From Pseudoalteromonas sp. FUC4 (lineage in GTDB: Bacteria > Pseudomonadota > Gammaproteobacteria > Enterobacterales > Alteromonadaceae), in contig NZ_SEUI01000003.1 of assembly GCF_008370255.1 (NCBI RefSeq), positions 62,001 through 126,000 of the forward strand: DNA of 64,000 nt, in the 5' to 3' direction. Of this stretch, positions 8,621 to 17,037 are shown piece by piece. The notes under the pieces were generated by a model that did not search any database, had not been told where the DNA came from, and saw only the letters and a program-made list of their open reading frames with translations. The translations under genes were made by a program, and so were the position numbers. Position 1 is the first letter of the stretch. Every line of letters begins with the position of its first letter.

Positions 8621-9862
8621 ATGTCTGACTTTCGTGAACAAGCACTACATTATCACTCACATCCCGTACCAGGTAAAATTAGCATTGAGCTAACAAAGCC
8701 CGCTGAAACAGTTCAAGATTTAGCCCTAGCTTATAGCCCAGGTGTCGCCGAACCTGTACGTGAAATTGCTGCAGATCCTACAAATGCATATAAATATACC
8801 GGTAAAGGTAATATGGTTGCGGTTATCACTAACGGTACTGCAATTTTAGGACTTGGTAATTTAGGTCCTTTAGCGTCTAAACCTGTGATGGAAGGTAAAG
8901 CGTTATTGTTTAAACGTTTTGCAGGGCTTGATTCTATTGATATTGAAGTTAAGCACAAAACAACAGAAGACTTTATTAATACGGTTGCCAACATTGCCGA
9001 CACATTCGGCGGTATCAACCTTGAAGATATTAAAGCCCCAGAGTGTTTCGAAATTGAAAAGGCATTGATTGAACGTTGTAGTATTCCGGTTTTTCATGAT
9101 GATCAACACGGTACTGCAATTGTAACGGCTGCTGGTATGCTCAACGCGCTAGAAGTACAAGGTAAATCAATTGAAGATGCAATAATTGTATGTTTAGGTG
9201 CAGGCGCTGCTGCAGTTGCGTGTATGGAACTGTTAATTAAGTGTGGGGCACTGCGTGAACACATTTATATGCTTGACCGCAAAGGTGTTATTCATACTCG
9301 TCGTGATGATTTAAATGAATATAAACAGCTTTTTGCTAACAATACCGATAAACGCACATTGCAAGATGTAATTGCAGATGCTGATGTGTTTGTTGGTGTT
9401 TCGGGTCCTAACTTGTTAGCTGCCGAGGATTTAAAACTAATGGCAGAAAAGCCGGTCGTGTTTGCATGTTCAAACCCAGATCCAGAGATTGATCCTGCAC
9501 TTGCACATGGCGCACGCAACGATTTAATTATGGCAACAGGGCGATCTGATTACCCTAATCAAGTAAATAATGTTTTATGTTTTCCGTTTATTTTCCGTGG
9601 TGCGCTTGATGTACGTGCAAGCGCGATTAACGATGAAATGAAAATTGCTGCAGTTGAGGCTATTCGTAGTATTGCCAAAGAGCCTGTACCTGCAGAAGTT
9701 TTAAAAGCCGCAGGCGTAGATAAACTAGAGTTTGGTGCGCAGTACATTATTCCAAAACCAATGGATCCGCGTTTACTACCGCGTATAGCTAAAGCTGTAG
9801 CACTTGCTGCGGTAGAGTCGGGTGTTGCGCAAATTGACTTACCTGAAAATTATATGGCGTAA
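8621..9862 (+). CDS. NAD(P)-dependent malic enzyme, short form
   Basis: 413 residues: the malic enzyme N-terminal domain (SPGVAEPVREIAADP, GNMVAVITNGTAILGLGNLG, near residues 38-90) followed by the NAD-binding domain (CLGAGAAAVACMELL near residue 195). The acidic metal site is in FHDDQHGTAIV. It oxidatively decarboxylates malate to pyruvate and CO2, linking the TCA cycle to pyruvate and NAD(P)H supply. It lacks the phosphotransacetylase-like C-terminal domain of E. coli MaeB, so it is the short bacterial type; cofactor preference cannot be read safely. A long leader precedes it and a bidirectional terminator follows. Confidence 0.92.
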   Translation: MSDFREQALHYHSHPVPGKISIELTKPAETVQDLALAYSPGVAEPVREIAADPTNAYKYTGKGNMVAVITNGTAILGLGNLGPLASKPVMEGKALLFKRFAGLDSIDIEVKHKTTEDFINTVANIADTFGGINLEDIKAPECFEIEKALIERCSIPVFHDDQHGTAIVTAAGMLNALEVQGKSIEDAIIVCLGAGAAAVACMELLIKCGALREHIYMLDRKGVIHTRRDDLNEYKQLFANNTDKRTLQDVIADADVFVGVSGPNLLAAEDLKLMAEKPVVFACSNPDPEIDPALAHGARNDLIMATGRSDYPNQVNNVLCFPFIFRGALDVRASAINDEMKIAAVEAIRSIAKEPVPAEVLKAAGVDKLEFGAQYIIPKPMDPRLLPRIAKAVALAAVESGVAQIDLPENYMA

Positions 9863-9878
9863 TATATAACGCTTAAAC

Positions 9879-9908
9879 AAAAAACCTCAGCAATGCTGAG
9901 GTTTTTTT
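9879..9908. terminator. Bidirectional terminator between malic enzyme gene and metJ
   Basis: AAAAAACCTCAGC and GCTGAGGTTTTTTT form a perfect stem with an AAT loop. Flanking A and T runs make it work on both strands, for the convergent malic enzyme and metJ genes. Confidence 0.9.
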
Positions 9909-9926
9909 GATTAAAAAGGTAACGAT

Positions 9927-10247
9927 TTATTCTTCGTTTAAAATAGGCACTTCTAAACCCATTTCTTGCATTATCTTTTTAACTTCTTCTGGTACTTTTT
10001 CTGCATTGTCTTTACGTAGATCATCGTCATTTGGTAAAGGTTGACCAGTAAACGCATGCAAAAACGCCTCACATAGCAATTCACTATTTGTTGCATGGCG
10101 AAGGTTATTGATTTGACGACGCGTACGCTCATCCGTTAAAACTTTTAATACATTTAGCGGGATCGAAACGGTGATCTTTTTAACTTGCTCTGATTTTTTC
10201 CCGTGTTCTGCGTATGGGTGAATATACTCACCATTCCATTTAGCCAT
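9927..10247 (-). CDS. metJ: MetJ, methionine repressor
   Basis: 106 residues, one more than E. coli MetJ and nearly identical in the DNA-binding ribbon: [20 protein letters not shown] near residues 17-36. The helix with [20 protein letters not shown] follows and contributes to S-adenosylmethionine binding. MetJ dimers with SAM bind tandem 8-base met boxes and repress methionine biosynthesis genes. It diverges from metB as in E. coli, and a matching operator is visible at 10501-10516 in front of metB. No clear met box was found directly ahead of metJ itself. Confidence 0.96.
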   Translation of the reverse strand: MAKWNGEYIHPYAEHGKKSEQVKKITVSIPLNVLKVLTDERTRRQINNLRHATNSELLCEAFLHAFTGQPLPNDDDLRKDNAEKVPEEVKKIMQEMGLEVPILNEE

Positions 10248-10391
10248 AAGATGTATCGTTGCCTCAGATTATTAATTTCTCACACGGTATAAAAAGCGTG
10301 TAAATATGCGTGAAATTCTATCGATTTAAAAAAGATAGTCAAATAATAGATACCAATCTATCTTAATAAGCCTATTTGGGATGTAAAGATA

Positions 10392-10409
10392 AGCTCACTT
10401 TTGTGAGCT
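10392..10409. repeat. Perfect 7-4-7 inverted repeat in the metJ-metB intergenic region
   Basis: AGCTCAC-TTTT-GTGAGCT. It has no T tract on either strand, so it is not a standard terminator. It could be an operator or an mRNA structure in the leader region of the divergent metJ transcript. Confidence 0.5.
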
Positions 10410-10468
10410 GAAATGCGATAGTAGTAAACGCCTTTACCAATTTTAGCCATCTAGAGCTTTAAAATACT

Positions 10469-10497
10469 TTGACTTATTAAAACGGATAACTTACTCT
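10469..10497 (+). promoter_or_regulatory. Probable sigma70 promoter of metB
   Basis: TTGACT (10469-10474) and TACTCT (10492-10497) are separated by 17 bases. The predicted transcription start falls within the MetJ operator at 10501-10516, a sensible arrangement for repression. Confidence 0.55.
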
Positions 10498-10500
10498 TTT

Positions 10501-10516
10501 AGACGTCTAAACATCC
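10501..10516. promoter_or_regulatory. MetJ operator (tandem met boxes) of metB
   Basis: AGACGTCT at 10501-10508 is the exact consensus met box, followed directly by AAACATCC, a degenerate second box in the tandem 8-base register. MetJ binds pairs of boxes. It lies 20 bases before the metB start and overlaps the predicted transcription start. Confidence 0.8.
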
Positions 10517-10536
10517 AAATTAATCAGGTGACGAAT

Positions 10537-11784
10537 ATGAGCGAAAAAAACAAAGCGACCATTGCTGTACGTAACGGCGTTGATGCTGATAAACATCATG
10601 GTGCAGTGGTGCCGCCAATTTATTTATCAACGACTTATTCGCTTGCCGACTTTGATACTAAGCGTGAGTATGATTATGGCCGCAGTGGTAACCCTAATCG
10701 TGATATTTTAGCAGAGACGCTTGCTAAGCTTGAAGGTGGCGCTCGTGGCATAATTACGGCTACTGGTATGGCTGCCGTGCATTTAGCTACTCAGCTACTT
10801 AACAGTGACGACACGTTAGTAATTCCACATGATTGTTATGGTGGTAGCTATCGTTTATTTACATCGTTACAAAAACGCGGACTATTGAAGCTTGAAGTAT
10901 TAGATTTAACAAAAGAAGAAAGCCTTCAACAAATTTTAGCAATTAAACCTAAGCTTATTTGGATAGAGACTCCAAGTAACCCAGTACTTCGTTTAACCGA
11001 TATTAAAGCGGTTACCAATGTTGCTAAGCAATGCGGTGCATTGGTTGCCGCAGATAACACGTTTTTGTCTCCTGCGCTGCAAAACCCTATTAAGTTTGGT
11101 GTAGATATTGTGGTGCATTCAACTACTAAATATATCAACGGGCACTCAGATGTAGTGGGCGGCGCTGTTATTGCTGCAACACAAGAGCTTGGTGATGAGC
11201 TTGCTTGGTGGGCAAATAATATTGGTATTACGGGCGCCCCTTTTGATAGTTATTTAACGCTTCGTGGTCTACGTACTTTAAATGTACGCTTAAGGCAGCA
11301 CCAAGAAAATGCGCTAGCAATAGCTAAGTACCTTGAAAGCTCTGAATTTGTAAGCCAAGTTTACTATCCAGGGCTTGAGTCGCATCCTCAGCATAAGCTT
11401 GCTAAAGCACAACAACTTGGCTTTGGTGGCATGGTTAGTTTTGATATTAAAGGCGATATAAACGACGCCGCAGCATTTTTAACTAGCCTTAAAACGTTTA
11501 GTTTAGCTGAGTCATTAGGTGGCGTAGAGAGTTTAATTTGTCACCCCGCAACTATGACGCACGCAGGCATGGAGGCAACAGCACGTTTAGAAGCAGGTGT
11601 GGGCGATACGCTTATTCGTATTTCGGTTGGGATTGAAGATATACACGATTTAATAGCTGACTTTGAACGAGTATTTGACCTTGTAAAACCAGGGCAAAAT
11701 AAAAATGTTGGCCGTGTAGGCAAAGGTGCTGGCACTTCTGGTGGAAACGTTAAATTAAGTGCAGCCCGTCCAGCGCTTTGGTAA
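10537..11784 (+). CDS. metB: Cystathionine gamma-synthase (MetB)
   Basis: 415 residues of the Cys/Met metabolism PLP family. GAVVPPIYLSTTY begins the core, YGRSGNPNRD lies near residue 45, and the PLP lysine is K198 in VHSTTKYINGHSD. LICHPATMTHAGM is the C-terminal conserved block. It joins an activated homoserine ester to cysteine to give cystathionine. The ATG at 10537 is used because AGG in TCAGGTG is well spaced; a GTG at 10528 overlaps that site. The tail extends about 30 glycine-rich residues beyond typical MetB. Close relatives act as O-succinylhomoserine sulfhydrylases, but the MetJ context supports MetB. Confidence 0.92.
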   Translation: MSEKNKATIAVRNGVDADKHHGAVVPPIYLSTTYSLADFDTKREYDYGRSGNPNRDILAETLAKLEGGARGIITATGMAAVHLATQLLNSDDTLVIPHDCYGGSYRLFTSLQKRGLLKLEVLDLTKEESLQQILAIKPKLIWIETPSNPVLRLTDIKAVTNVAKQCGALVAADNTFLSPALQNPIKFGVDIVVHSTTKYINGHSDVVGGAVIAATQELGDELAWWANNIGITGAPFDSYLTLRGLRTLNVRLRQHQENALAIAKYLESSEFVSQVYYPGLESHPQHKLAKAQQLGFGGMVSFDIKGDINDAAAFLTSLKTFSLAESLGGVESLICHPATMTHAGMEATARLEAGVGDTLIRISVGIEDIHDLIADFERVFDLVKPGQNKNVGRVGKGAGTSGGNVKLSAARPALW

Positions 11785-11787
11785 ATA

Positions 11788-11996
11788 ATACCAATCCGCA
11801 ATAATACCTAATCAATTTGAGGGATTAAACCGCACGCTAACATCGTTAAAAGTTTCTGATATACGACTGCATGGATGCAGGAGGTAGAGCAATGCAGGAG
11901 CAATTGCCAGGAACAACTAAATAACGAAATTTTTGCCTTGTTATCGATACGGTTTTCTTACCTCAAAATAGACAACTTAATTAAGCGAATTGGTAT
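11788..11996. mobile_element. MITE-like fold-back element between metB and metL
   Basis: A 209-base segment is bounded by 12-base terminal inverted repeats, ATACCAATCCGC (11788-11799) and GCGAATTGGTAT (11985-11996), matching at 11 of 12 positions. It is flanked by a perfect 5-base direct repeat AAATA (11783-11787 and 11997-12001), as expected for a target duplication. The inner halves also resemble each other as imperfect inverted repeats (for example AATTTGAGGGATTAAACCG against the reverse complement of CGGTTTTCTTACCTCAAAAT), so the whole element can fold back. It encodes no transposase. A non-autonomous element mobilised in trans is the simplest reading. Confidence 0.72.
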
Positions 11997-12000
11997 AAAT

Positions 12001-14346
12001 ATGGTCAATTGTGTACATAAATTTGGTGGTTCAAGCTTAAGCTCTAGTGAGCGCTATCAAAGCGTAGCTAAAATAATTATTGGGCATACTCAGCCGGGCG
12101 ACTGTGTTGTGGTATCTGCTGCAGGTAAAACTACAGATACACTTGTGTCGTTGTGGCAAAGTTATCAGCAGCAAGACACGCAAGCTGTCGCTGATATTTT
12201 ACTGCAGTTAAATAACCACCAAAGCGATTTAATTGAGCAGTTATTACAAGCTGATTTAAAGCGCAGCGCACTTAAAATACTAAATACCGAACTTAGTAAT
12301 ATTGCAGAACTTGCTCAAGCTGAGCAGCTAAAAGAGGCTGCGTTACTTGCGCATGGCGAACTGTGGTCAGCACGTTTACTCGCTACTTATTTACAGCAGC
12401 TAAATATTGAGGCGTGTGCTCAAGATGCCCGTAGTCTTTTTACCTTAAACGATGGTGAATTAATGCATGCGCAAAATGCGCAGCAATGTGGGCAGTTAAT
12501 TTTACCCAATAAGATAAATGTTGTTACTGGGTTTATTGCCGCAGATACGAAAGGTGAGACCGTAACACTTGGGCGCAACGGTAGCGATTATAGTGCAACA
12601 CTACTTGCAAATTACTGTAATGCTAAGCAAGTATGTATTTGGACCGATACACAGGGAGTGTTTAGCACTGATCCTCGTAAGGTAAAAAAAGCGATTAAAT
12701 ATAGTAAAATTTGTCGCGGGCAAGCTAATTTATTAGCTCGTTTGGGTAACCCTGTATTACATGCAAAAACACTATCGCCACTTAAAAACACAGATATTAA
12801 GCTAGCTGTTCGTAGTAGTTTTGATGTGCAAGCAAGCCCAACAAATATAGTAAAAGAAGGTTCAGCAAAGAAAAAGCGCTTTATAACCACGCTGCAAAAT
12901 GTTGACTTGTTAATGGTTGAAGGATTAAGTGAAGGTGAGGTCGCAAGCGTTAGTCAGCTTATTCAACATAGCCTTCATCACTTTAACCATAATGGTGAAG
13001 TGTATTTAGTAGTACCGGCTGCACAAACATATCAAGTTATTAATTACTTTGCTGGTAGAGCTAATATTAGTGAGTCAAATTTAAATGGCTGTGCAATTGT
13101 TGCCCCTGAGCAAGACATTAGCGTACTAAAACTGCAAGCTTTAGAAGTATTAGCTGAGCAGACTATAAAGCCGCGTTTTGTGCATCAAGATAATGGTTAT
13201 GTTTTATTATTAACAGACCAATTTATAGATAGCGATATACAAAGCGCCTTACACGATAAACTAATCAATAAAGGCCAAGAAATAGCCGTTATAGTTGCGG
13301 GGCTTGGTAATGTAGGCGATGCTTTTATTGAGCAGTTATCGGCACAGTTTGAGCGTTTATCAGGCGACTTTAGTATTAAATTGGTAGGGCTGATTCGCTC
13401 TAAACATATGTTATTTAATGCAAGTGGCATAAATATATCGCAATGGAAAACTCAATGGCAGCATGAGGCGAATAGCTATGAAGCTGCGGATTTACTTAAT
13501 GCGATAAGCGAGCTTGACTACGAACATAAAGTTTTAATTGATATTACTGCAAGTGAGCAGTTTAGCTTTTTATATACAGATTTTGTAGACAGAGATTGTC
13601 ATTTAATTAGTGCTAACAAATATGCAGGTACAGCACCTACTTCTTGGTATAAAGCACTTCGTAGTAACCTTGGCGAACGTAATTTACATTGGCGATATAA
13701 TACAAGTGTAGGCGCAGGCTTACCTATCAATTTTGCTTTGGCTGATTTGCAGAATAGTGGTGATAAAATTACGCGTATTGAAGGCGTGTTCTCGGGTACG
13801 CTTTCGTGGTTATGTAGTAAGTATGATGGTACCACTGCTTTTTCTGAGTTGGTATTAGAAGCACAGAAAATGGGGTTCACAGAGCCTGACCCTCGCGAGG
13901 ATCTATCTGGACGAGATATGCAGCGTAAGTTACTTATTTTAGCCCGAGAGTTAGGTATAGAGCTTGAGCTTGATGATATTAGCTTATCGGCATTAATGCC
14001 CGGCGAGCTTGCGCTAGGAAGCTGGGATGACTTTCTAAACAATAAAGCTCAGCTAGATGCGTTCATTAAAGAGCATGCTGATACAGCAAAAGCTAATAAC
14101 TCAGTACTGAGATACACGGGCCTATTAGATATAACAAAAACTGAAGTAATCGCTAAAGTAGGAATTACGTATGTGCCCAATGGCGATGCGTTAGTGAATT
14201 TAAAACCGGGCGATAATATTTTTGTAATTAATAGTAGGTGGTACAACGACAACGCATTAGTGATTCAAGGACCTGGGGCAGGCCAAGAAGTAACCGCAGC
14301 GGGTATCCATTCAGATTTATATTGGCTTGTTCAAAAGTTAAAATAG
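12001..14346 (+). CDS. metL: Bifunctional aspartate kinase II / homoserine dehydrogenase II
   Basis: 781 residues from ATG 12001 (E. coli 810). The aspartokinase half starts VHKFGGSSL and includes TLGRNGSDYSATLLA near residue 182. The homoserine dehydrogenase half begins with the NAD-binding VAGLGNVGDAF near residue 433 and contains SANKYAG and MGFTEPDPREDLSGRD. The two activities commit aspartate to homoserine. The start is problematic: a MITE-like element ends five bases upstream and no clear ribosome binding site precedes the ATG. The frame stays open through the element back to 11875, so an extended N-terminus is possible. Distance and the insertion suggest coupling to metB is weakened. 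Confidence 0.93.
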   Translation: MVNCVHKFGGSSLSSSERYQSVAKIIIGHTQPGDCVVVSAAGKTTDTLVSLWQSYQQQDTQAVADILLQLNNHQSDLIEQLLQADLKRSALKILNTELSNIAELAQAEQLKEAALLAHGELWSARLLATYLQQLNIEACAQDARSLFTLNDGELMHAQNAQQCGQLILPNKINVVTGFIAADTKGETVTLGRNGSDYSATLLANYCNAKQVCIWTDTQGVFSTDPRKVKKAIKYSKICRGQANLLARLGNPVLHAKTLSPLKNTDIKLAVRSSFDVQASPTNIVKEGSAKKKRFITTLQNVDLLMVEGLSEGEVASVSQLIQHSLHHFNHNGEVYLVVPAAQTYQVINYFAGRANISESNLNGCAIVAPEQDISVLKLQALEVLAEQTIKPRFVHQDNGYVLLLTDQFIDSDIQSALHDKLINKGQEIAVIVAGLGNVGDAFIEQLSAQFERLSGDFSIKLVGLIRSKHMLFNASGINISQWKTQWQHEANSYEAADLLNAISELDYEHKVLIDITASEQFSFLYTDFVDRDCHLISANKYAGTAPTSWYKALRSNLGERNLHWRYNTSVGAGLPINFALADLQNSGDKITRIEGVFSGTLSWLCSKYDGTTAFSELVLEAQKMGFTEPDPREDLSGRDMQRKLLILARELGIELELDDISLSALMPGELALGSWDDFLNNKAQLDAFIKEHADTAKANNSVLRYTGLLDITKTEVIAKVGITYVPNGDALVNLKPGDNIFVINSRWYNDNALVIQGPGAGQEVTAAGIHSDLYWLVQKLK

Positions 14347-14366
14347 GTTTTATATTTACACGAAAT

Positions 14367-14397
14367 AAAACGGCCGCTTAAATAAGCGGCCGTTTTT
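14367..14397. terminator. Bidirectional terminator between metL and mrcA
   Basis: AAAACGGCCGCTTA and TAAGCGGCCGTTTTT form a perfect GC-rich stem around AA, with A and T runs on both sides serving the convergent genes. Confidence 0.93.
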
Positions 14398-14414
14398 GTA
14401 TTACATACATATTA

Positions 14415-16907
14415 TTAAAATAGCTCTTCTTCAGTTTTTGTGTCTTCTTCAAATATATCGTTAGGCTGAGATAGCACATACTTTGTGGGGGCGGTGCCTT
14501 TTTCAAAATATTCAAAGCGACTTGTGTAGTCGTTTTTATGACTCAACAAGCCAGTAGCTAAATCAATACGGATCGAAACAAGCCCTTCAGGTGGTTCAAT
14601 TGGAGCTTCAGGTGTTCCCTCAAGTGCGGCTTTCATAAACTCAATCCATGCAGGTTGTGCTGTTTTAGCACCCGATTCAGCTCCAGATATTTGGCTACTA
14701 TCAAGGTTGTTATTGTAAGTTGAGCGACCAAGAGAGTTGCCAGGGTTATCAAACCCAACCCATACAGAAGTCATCACTTTACTGTTAAAACCACTAAACC
14801 AAGTATCTACAGAATCGTTTGTTGTGCCTGTTTTTCCCGAAAGATCACGACGTTCCAAGGCTTGCGCGCGCCAACCTGTACCACTCCAACCTGTTTTATG
14901 AGCCCAGCTTCCGCCGCCCCAAATACCACTGTGCATTGCATCAGCTATTAAAAATGCATTCTGCTTAGATATAATTCTCGGTGCACACTTTTTTGGTTGA
15001 TCTATTTCAACGTTACTATTGTGCATTGAGAGTTCATTGTATGTTGGTAAAGACTCTTCGTCACAGGCAAGAGCAGGGTTTGCTTCAAATAATACATTGC
15101 CGTAGGCATCTTGAATCTCTGAAATAAAGTAAGGTTCAATTAAGTGACCACCATTGGCAAATGTACTCATACCCCTGGCAAGTTCAAGAGGGGTGATAGA
15201 AGCACTACCAAGCGCTAGTGATTCACTGCGATTAATGTCTGAATCTTTAAAGCCAAACTTTAATAAATGATCAGCTGTACGTTGTAATCCAACGCCGCGA
15301 AGTAAGCGCACCGAAATAACGTTTTTAGACTGTGCTAAGGCACGGCGAATTCGAATAGGACCGTTATAAACAGCAGGGCTGTTTTTAGGGCGCCATGCTA
15401 CGCCTTGGCTCTTATCCCATTGATTTATAGGAGCATCGTTTAATATAGACGCAAGTGTATAACCTTTTTCAAGCGCTGCTGAGTATATAAACGGTTTTAT
15501 ATTAGAACCAACTTGACGCTTAGCTTGTACTGCGCGGTTATATTGACTTTGTTCAAAGCTGTAACCACCTACTATGGCTTTAATTCTACCGTCTTGTGGG
15601 TCTAGTGACACAATAGCACTTGATGCCTCAGGTATCTGGCTTAGTAAGTAGCTGTTATCTTCGTTTTTACGCACCCATATTTGCATTCCTGGCGTTAAAA
15701 TATCAGTCGCAGCTTTTGGAGCAAAACTTTGGCGGTAACGAGTAATATATTTACGCGCCCATTTTAAGTTATCCCAAGTAAGAGTTGTGCGCTCGCCACT
15801 TTTAAGTAATACCGACGCTGTTTTATCATTAACACTAAGCACGGCTGCTGCTTTTAAAGTACCTAACTCATTTACGCTCTGTAATTTATTGAGTATTTGT
15901 TGCTCAGTTAAAGCAGGTTGCGTTTCAGGGTCCCATAAAACATCTGTTGGTCCTCTAAAACCATGGCGCATATCGTAATTATGTAAGTTGTTTACAAGTG
16001 CGTTTTGCGCTGCTTTTTGAACTTTTGACTCTACTGAGGTGAATATTTTAAAACCTGAGTTATATGCTTTATCAATTCCATAACGAGAGACCATTTCGGC
16101 GCGTACCATTTCAGAAATATACGGGGCGTATAAATTTATTTCTGCACCATGAAAATAAGCAGTTATAGGTTGGTTGGTTGCTTCGTTATATTGTTCTTGT
16201 GTTATGTAATTTTCGGTTAGTAAGCGGCCTAAAACAACATTTCGACGTGCTTTTGCACGAGTCGGGTTACGAATCGGATTTAAGGCAGAAGGTGCCTTAG
16301 GCAAACCTGCAATCATCGCCATTTGGGCAAGTGTTAAATCTTTTAACTCTTTGCCGTAATATACTTGCGCTGCCGCACCAATGCCAAAAGCACGATTACC
16401 TAATTCTATTTTATTAAGATAAAGCTCTAAAATTTCGTCTTTTGTTAATACATTTTCGATATGCAGTGCTATAAATATTTCTTTAACTTTACGAATATAG
16501 GCTTTTTCGCGTGTCAAAAAGAAATTACGAGCAAGCTGCATGGTAATAGTACTTGCGCCTTGTTTTTTCTCGCCGGTAGATATAAGAACAAGGGCTGAGC
16601 GTACAATACCTATAGGGTCTATGCCTATGTGGTCGTAAAAACGATTATCTTCCGTCGCTAAGAACGCATTAATTAACGTTTGAGGGATATCATCAATAGT
16701 CACAGGAATACGGCGTTTTTCACCAAATTGATTGATTAAAAGCCCATCTTTAGTGAAAACTTGCATAGGAGTTTGTAATTGCACGTCTTTTAAAACTTGC
16801 ACACTGGGGATATCAGGTTTAACGTAGTAATAAAGGCTGACCAAAGTGATCAGACCAATTAACACACAAATGATAAAAAATTGTAAAGTTCGTTTTAATA
16901 AAATCAC
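14415..16907 (-). CDS. mrcA: Penicillin-binding protein 1A
   Basis: 830 residues. A membrane anchor at about residues 8-28 precedes the glycosyltransferase (GT51) domain with ATEDNRFYDHIGIDPIG near residue 84 and QGASTITMQLARNFFL after it. The transpeptidase domain has SxxK as SNIKPF near residue 467, SxN as QSKNVIS, and KTGTTND near residue 690. It polymerises and cross-links peptidoglycan in the periplasm. An OB-like domain lies between the two catalytic parts, as usual for PBP1A. The start is GTG at 16905-16907, with AGGGA eight bases ahead. It diverges from pilMNOPQ, the arrangement also seen in Pseudomonas and Vibrio. Confidence 0.96.
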   Translation of the reverse strand: MILLKRTLQFFIICVLIGLITLVSLYYYVKPDIPSVQVLKDVQLQTPMQVFTKDGLLINQFGEKRRIPVTIDDIPQTLINAFLATEDNRFYDHIGIDPIGIVRSALVLISTGEKKQGASTITMQLARNFFLTREKAYIRKVKEIFIALHIENVLTKDEILELYLNKIELGNRAFGIGAAAQVYYGKELKDLTLAQMAMIAGLPKAPSALNPIRNPTRAKARRNVVLGRLLTENYITQEQYNEATNQPITAYFHGAEINLYAPYISEMVRAEMVSRYGIDKAYNSGFKIFTSVESKVQKAAQNALVNNLHNYDMRHGFRGPTDVLWDPETQPALTEQQILNKLQSVNELGTLKAAAVLSVNDKTASVLLKSGERTTLTWDNLKWARKYITRYRQSFAPKAATDILTPGMQIWVRKNEDNSYLLSQIPEASSAIVSLDPQDGRIKAIVGGYSFEQSQYNRAVQAKRQVGSNIKPFIYSAALEKGYTLASILNDAPINQWDKSQGVAWRPKNSPAVYNGPIRIRRALAQSKNVISVRLLRGVGLQRTADHLLKFGFKDSDINRSESLALGSASITPLELARGMSTFANGGHLIEPYFISEIQDAYGNVLFEANPALACDEESLPTYNELSMHNSNVEIDQPKKCAPRIISKQNAFLIADAMHSGIWGGGSWAHKTGWSGTGWRAQALERRDLSGKTGTTNDSVDTWFSGFNSKVMTSVWVGFDNPGNSLGRSTYNNNLDSSQISGAESGAKTAQPAWIEFMKAALEGTPEAPIEPPEGLVSIRIDLATGLLSHKNDYTSRFEYFEKGTAPTKYVLSQPNDIFEEDTKTEEELF

Positions 16908-17037
16908 TTATATTTCCCTAAATGGACTCCCAATTGCGAGTTTTGACTGTTAGTATATATTGATTAAAAAATGAATAATATTTTTTCATATAAAAATTAT
17001 AACTTGTTTATTATTAAAACAAAGGCCAAGTTGAAAC

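Noticed and set aside
11871-11924. Short ORF (ATG 11871, 17 codons) with an AGGAGG motif, resembling a leader peptide of metL
   Set aside because: It lies wholly inside the MITE-like element and its content follows from the repeat sequence. There is no methionine or threonine codon cluster of an attenuator.
13599-14042. 147-codon open frame antisense to metL
   Set aside because: Composition is that of a shadow frame over homoserine dehydrogenase, with no start signals.
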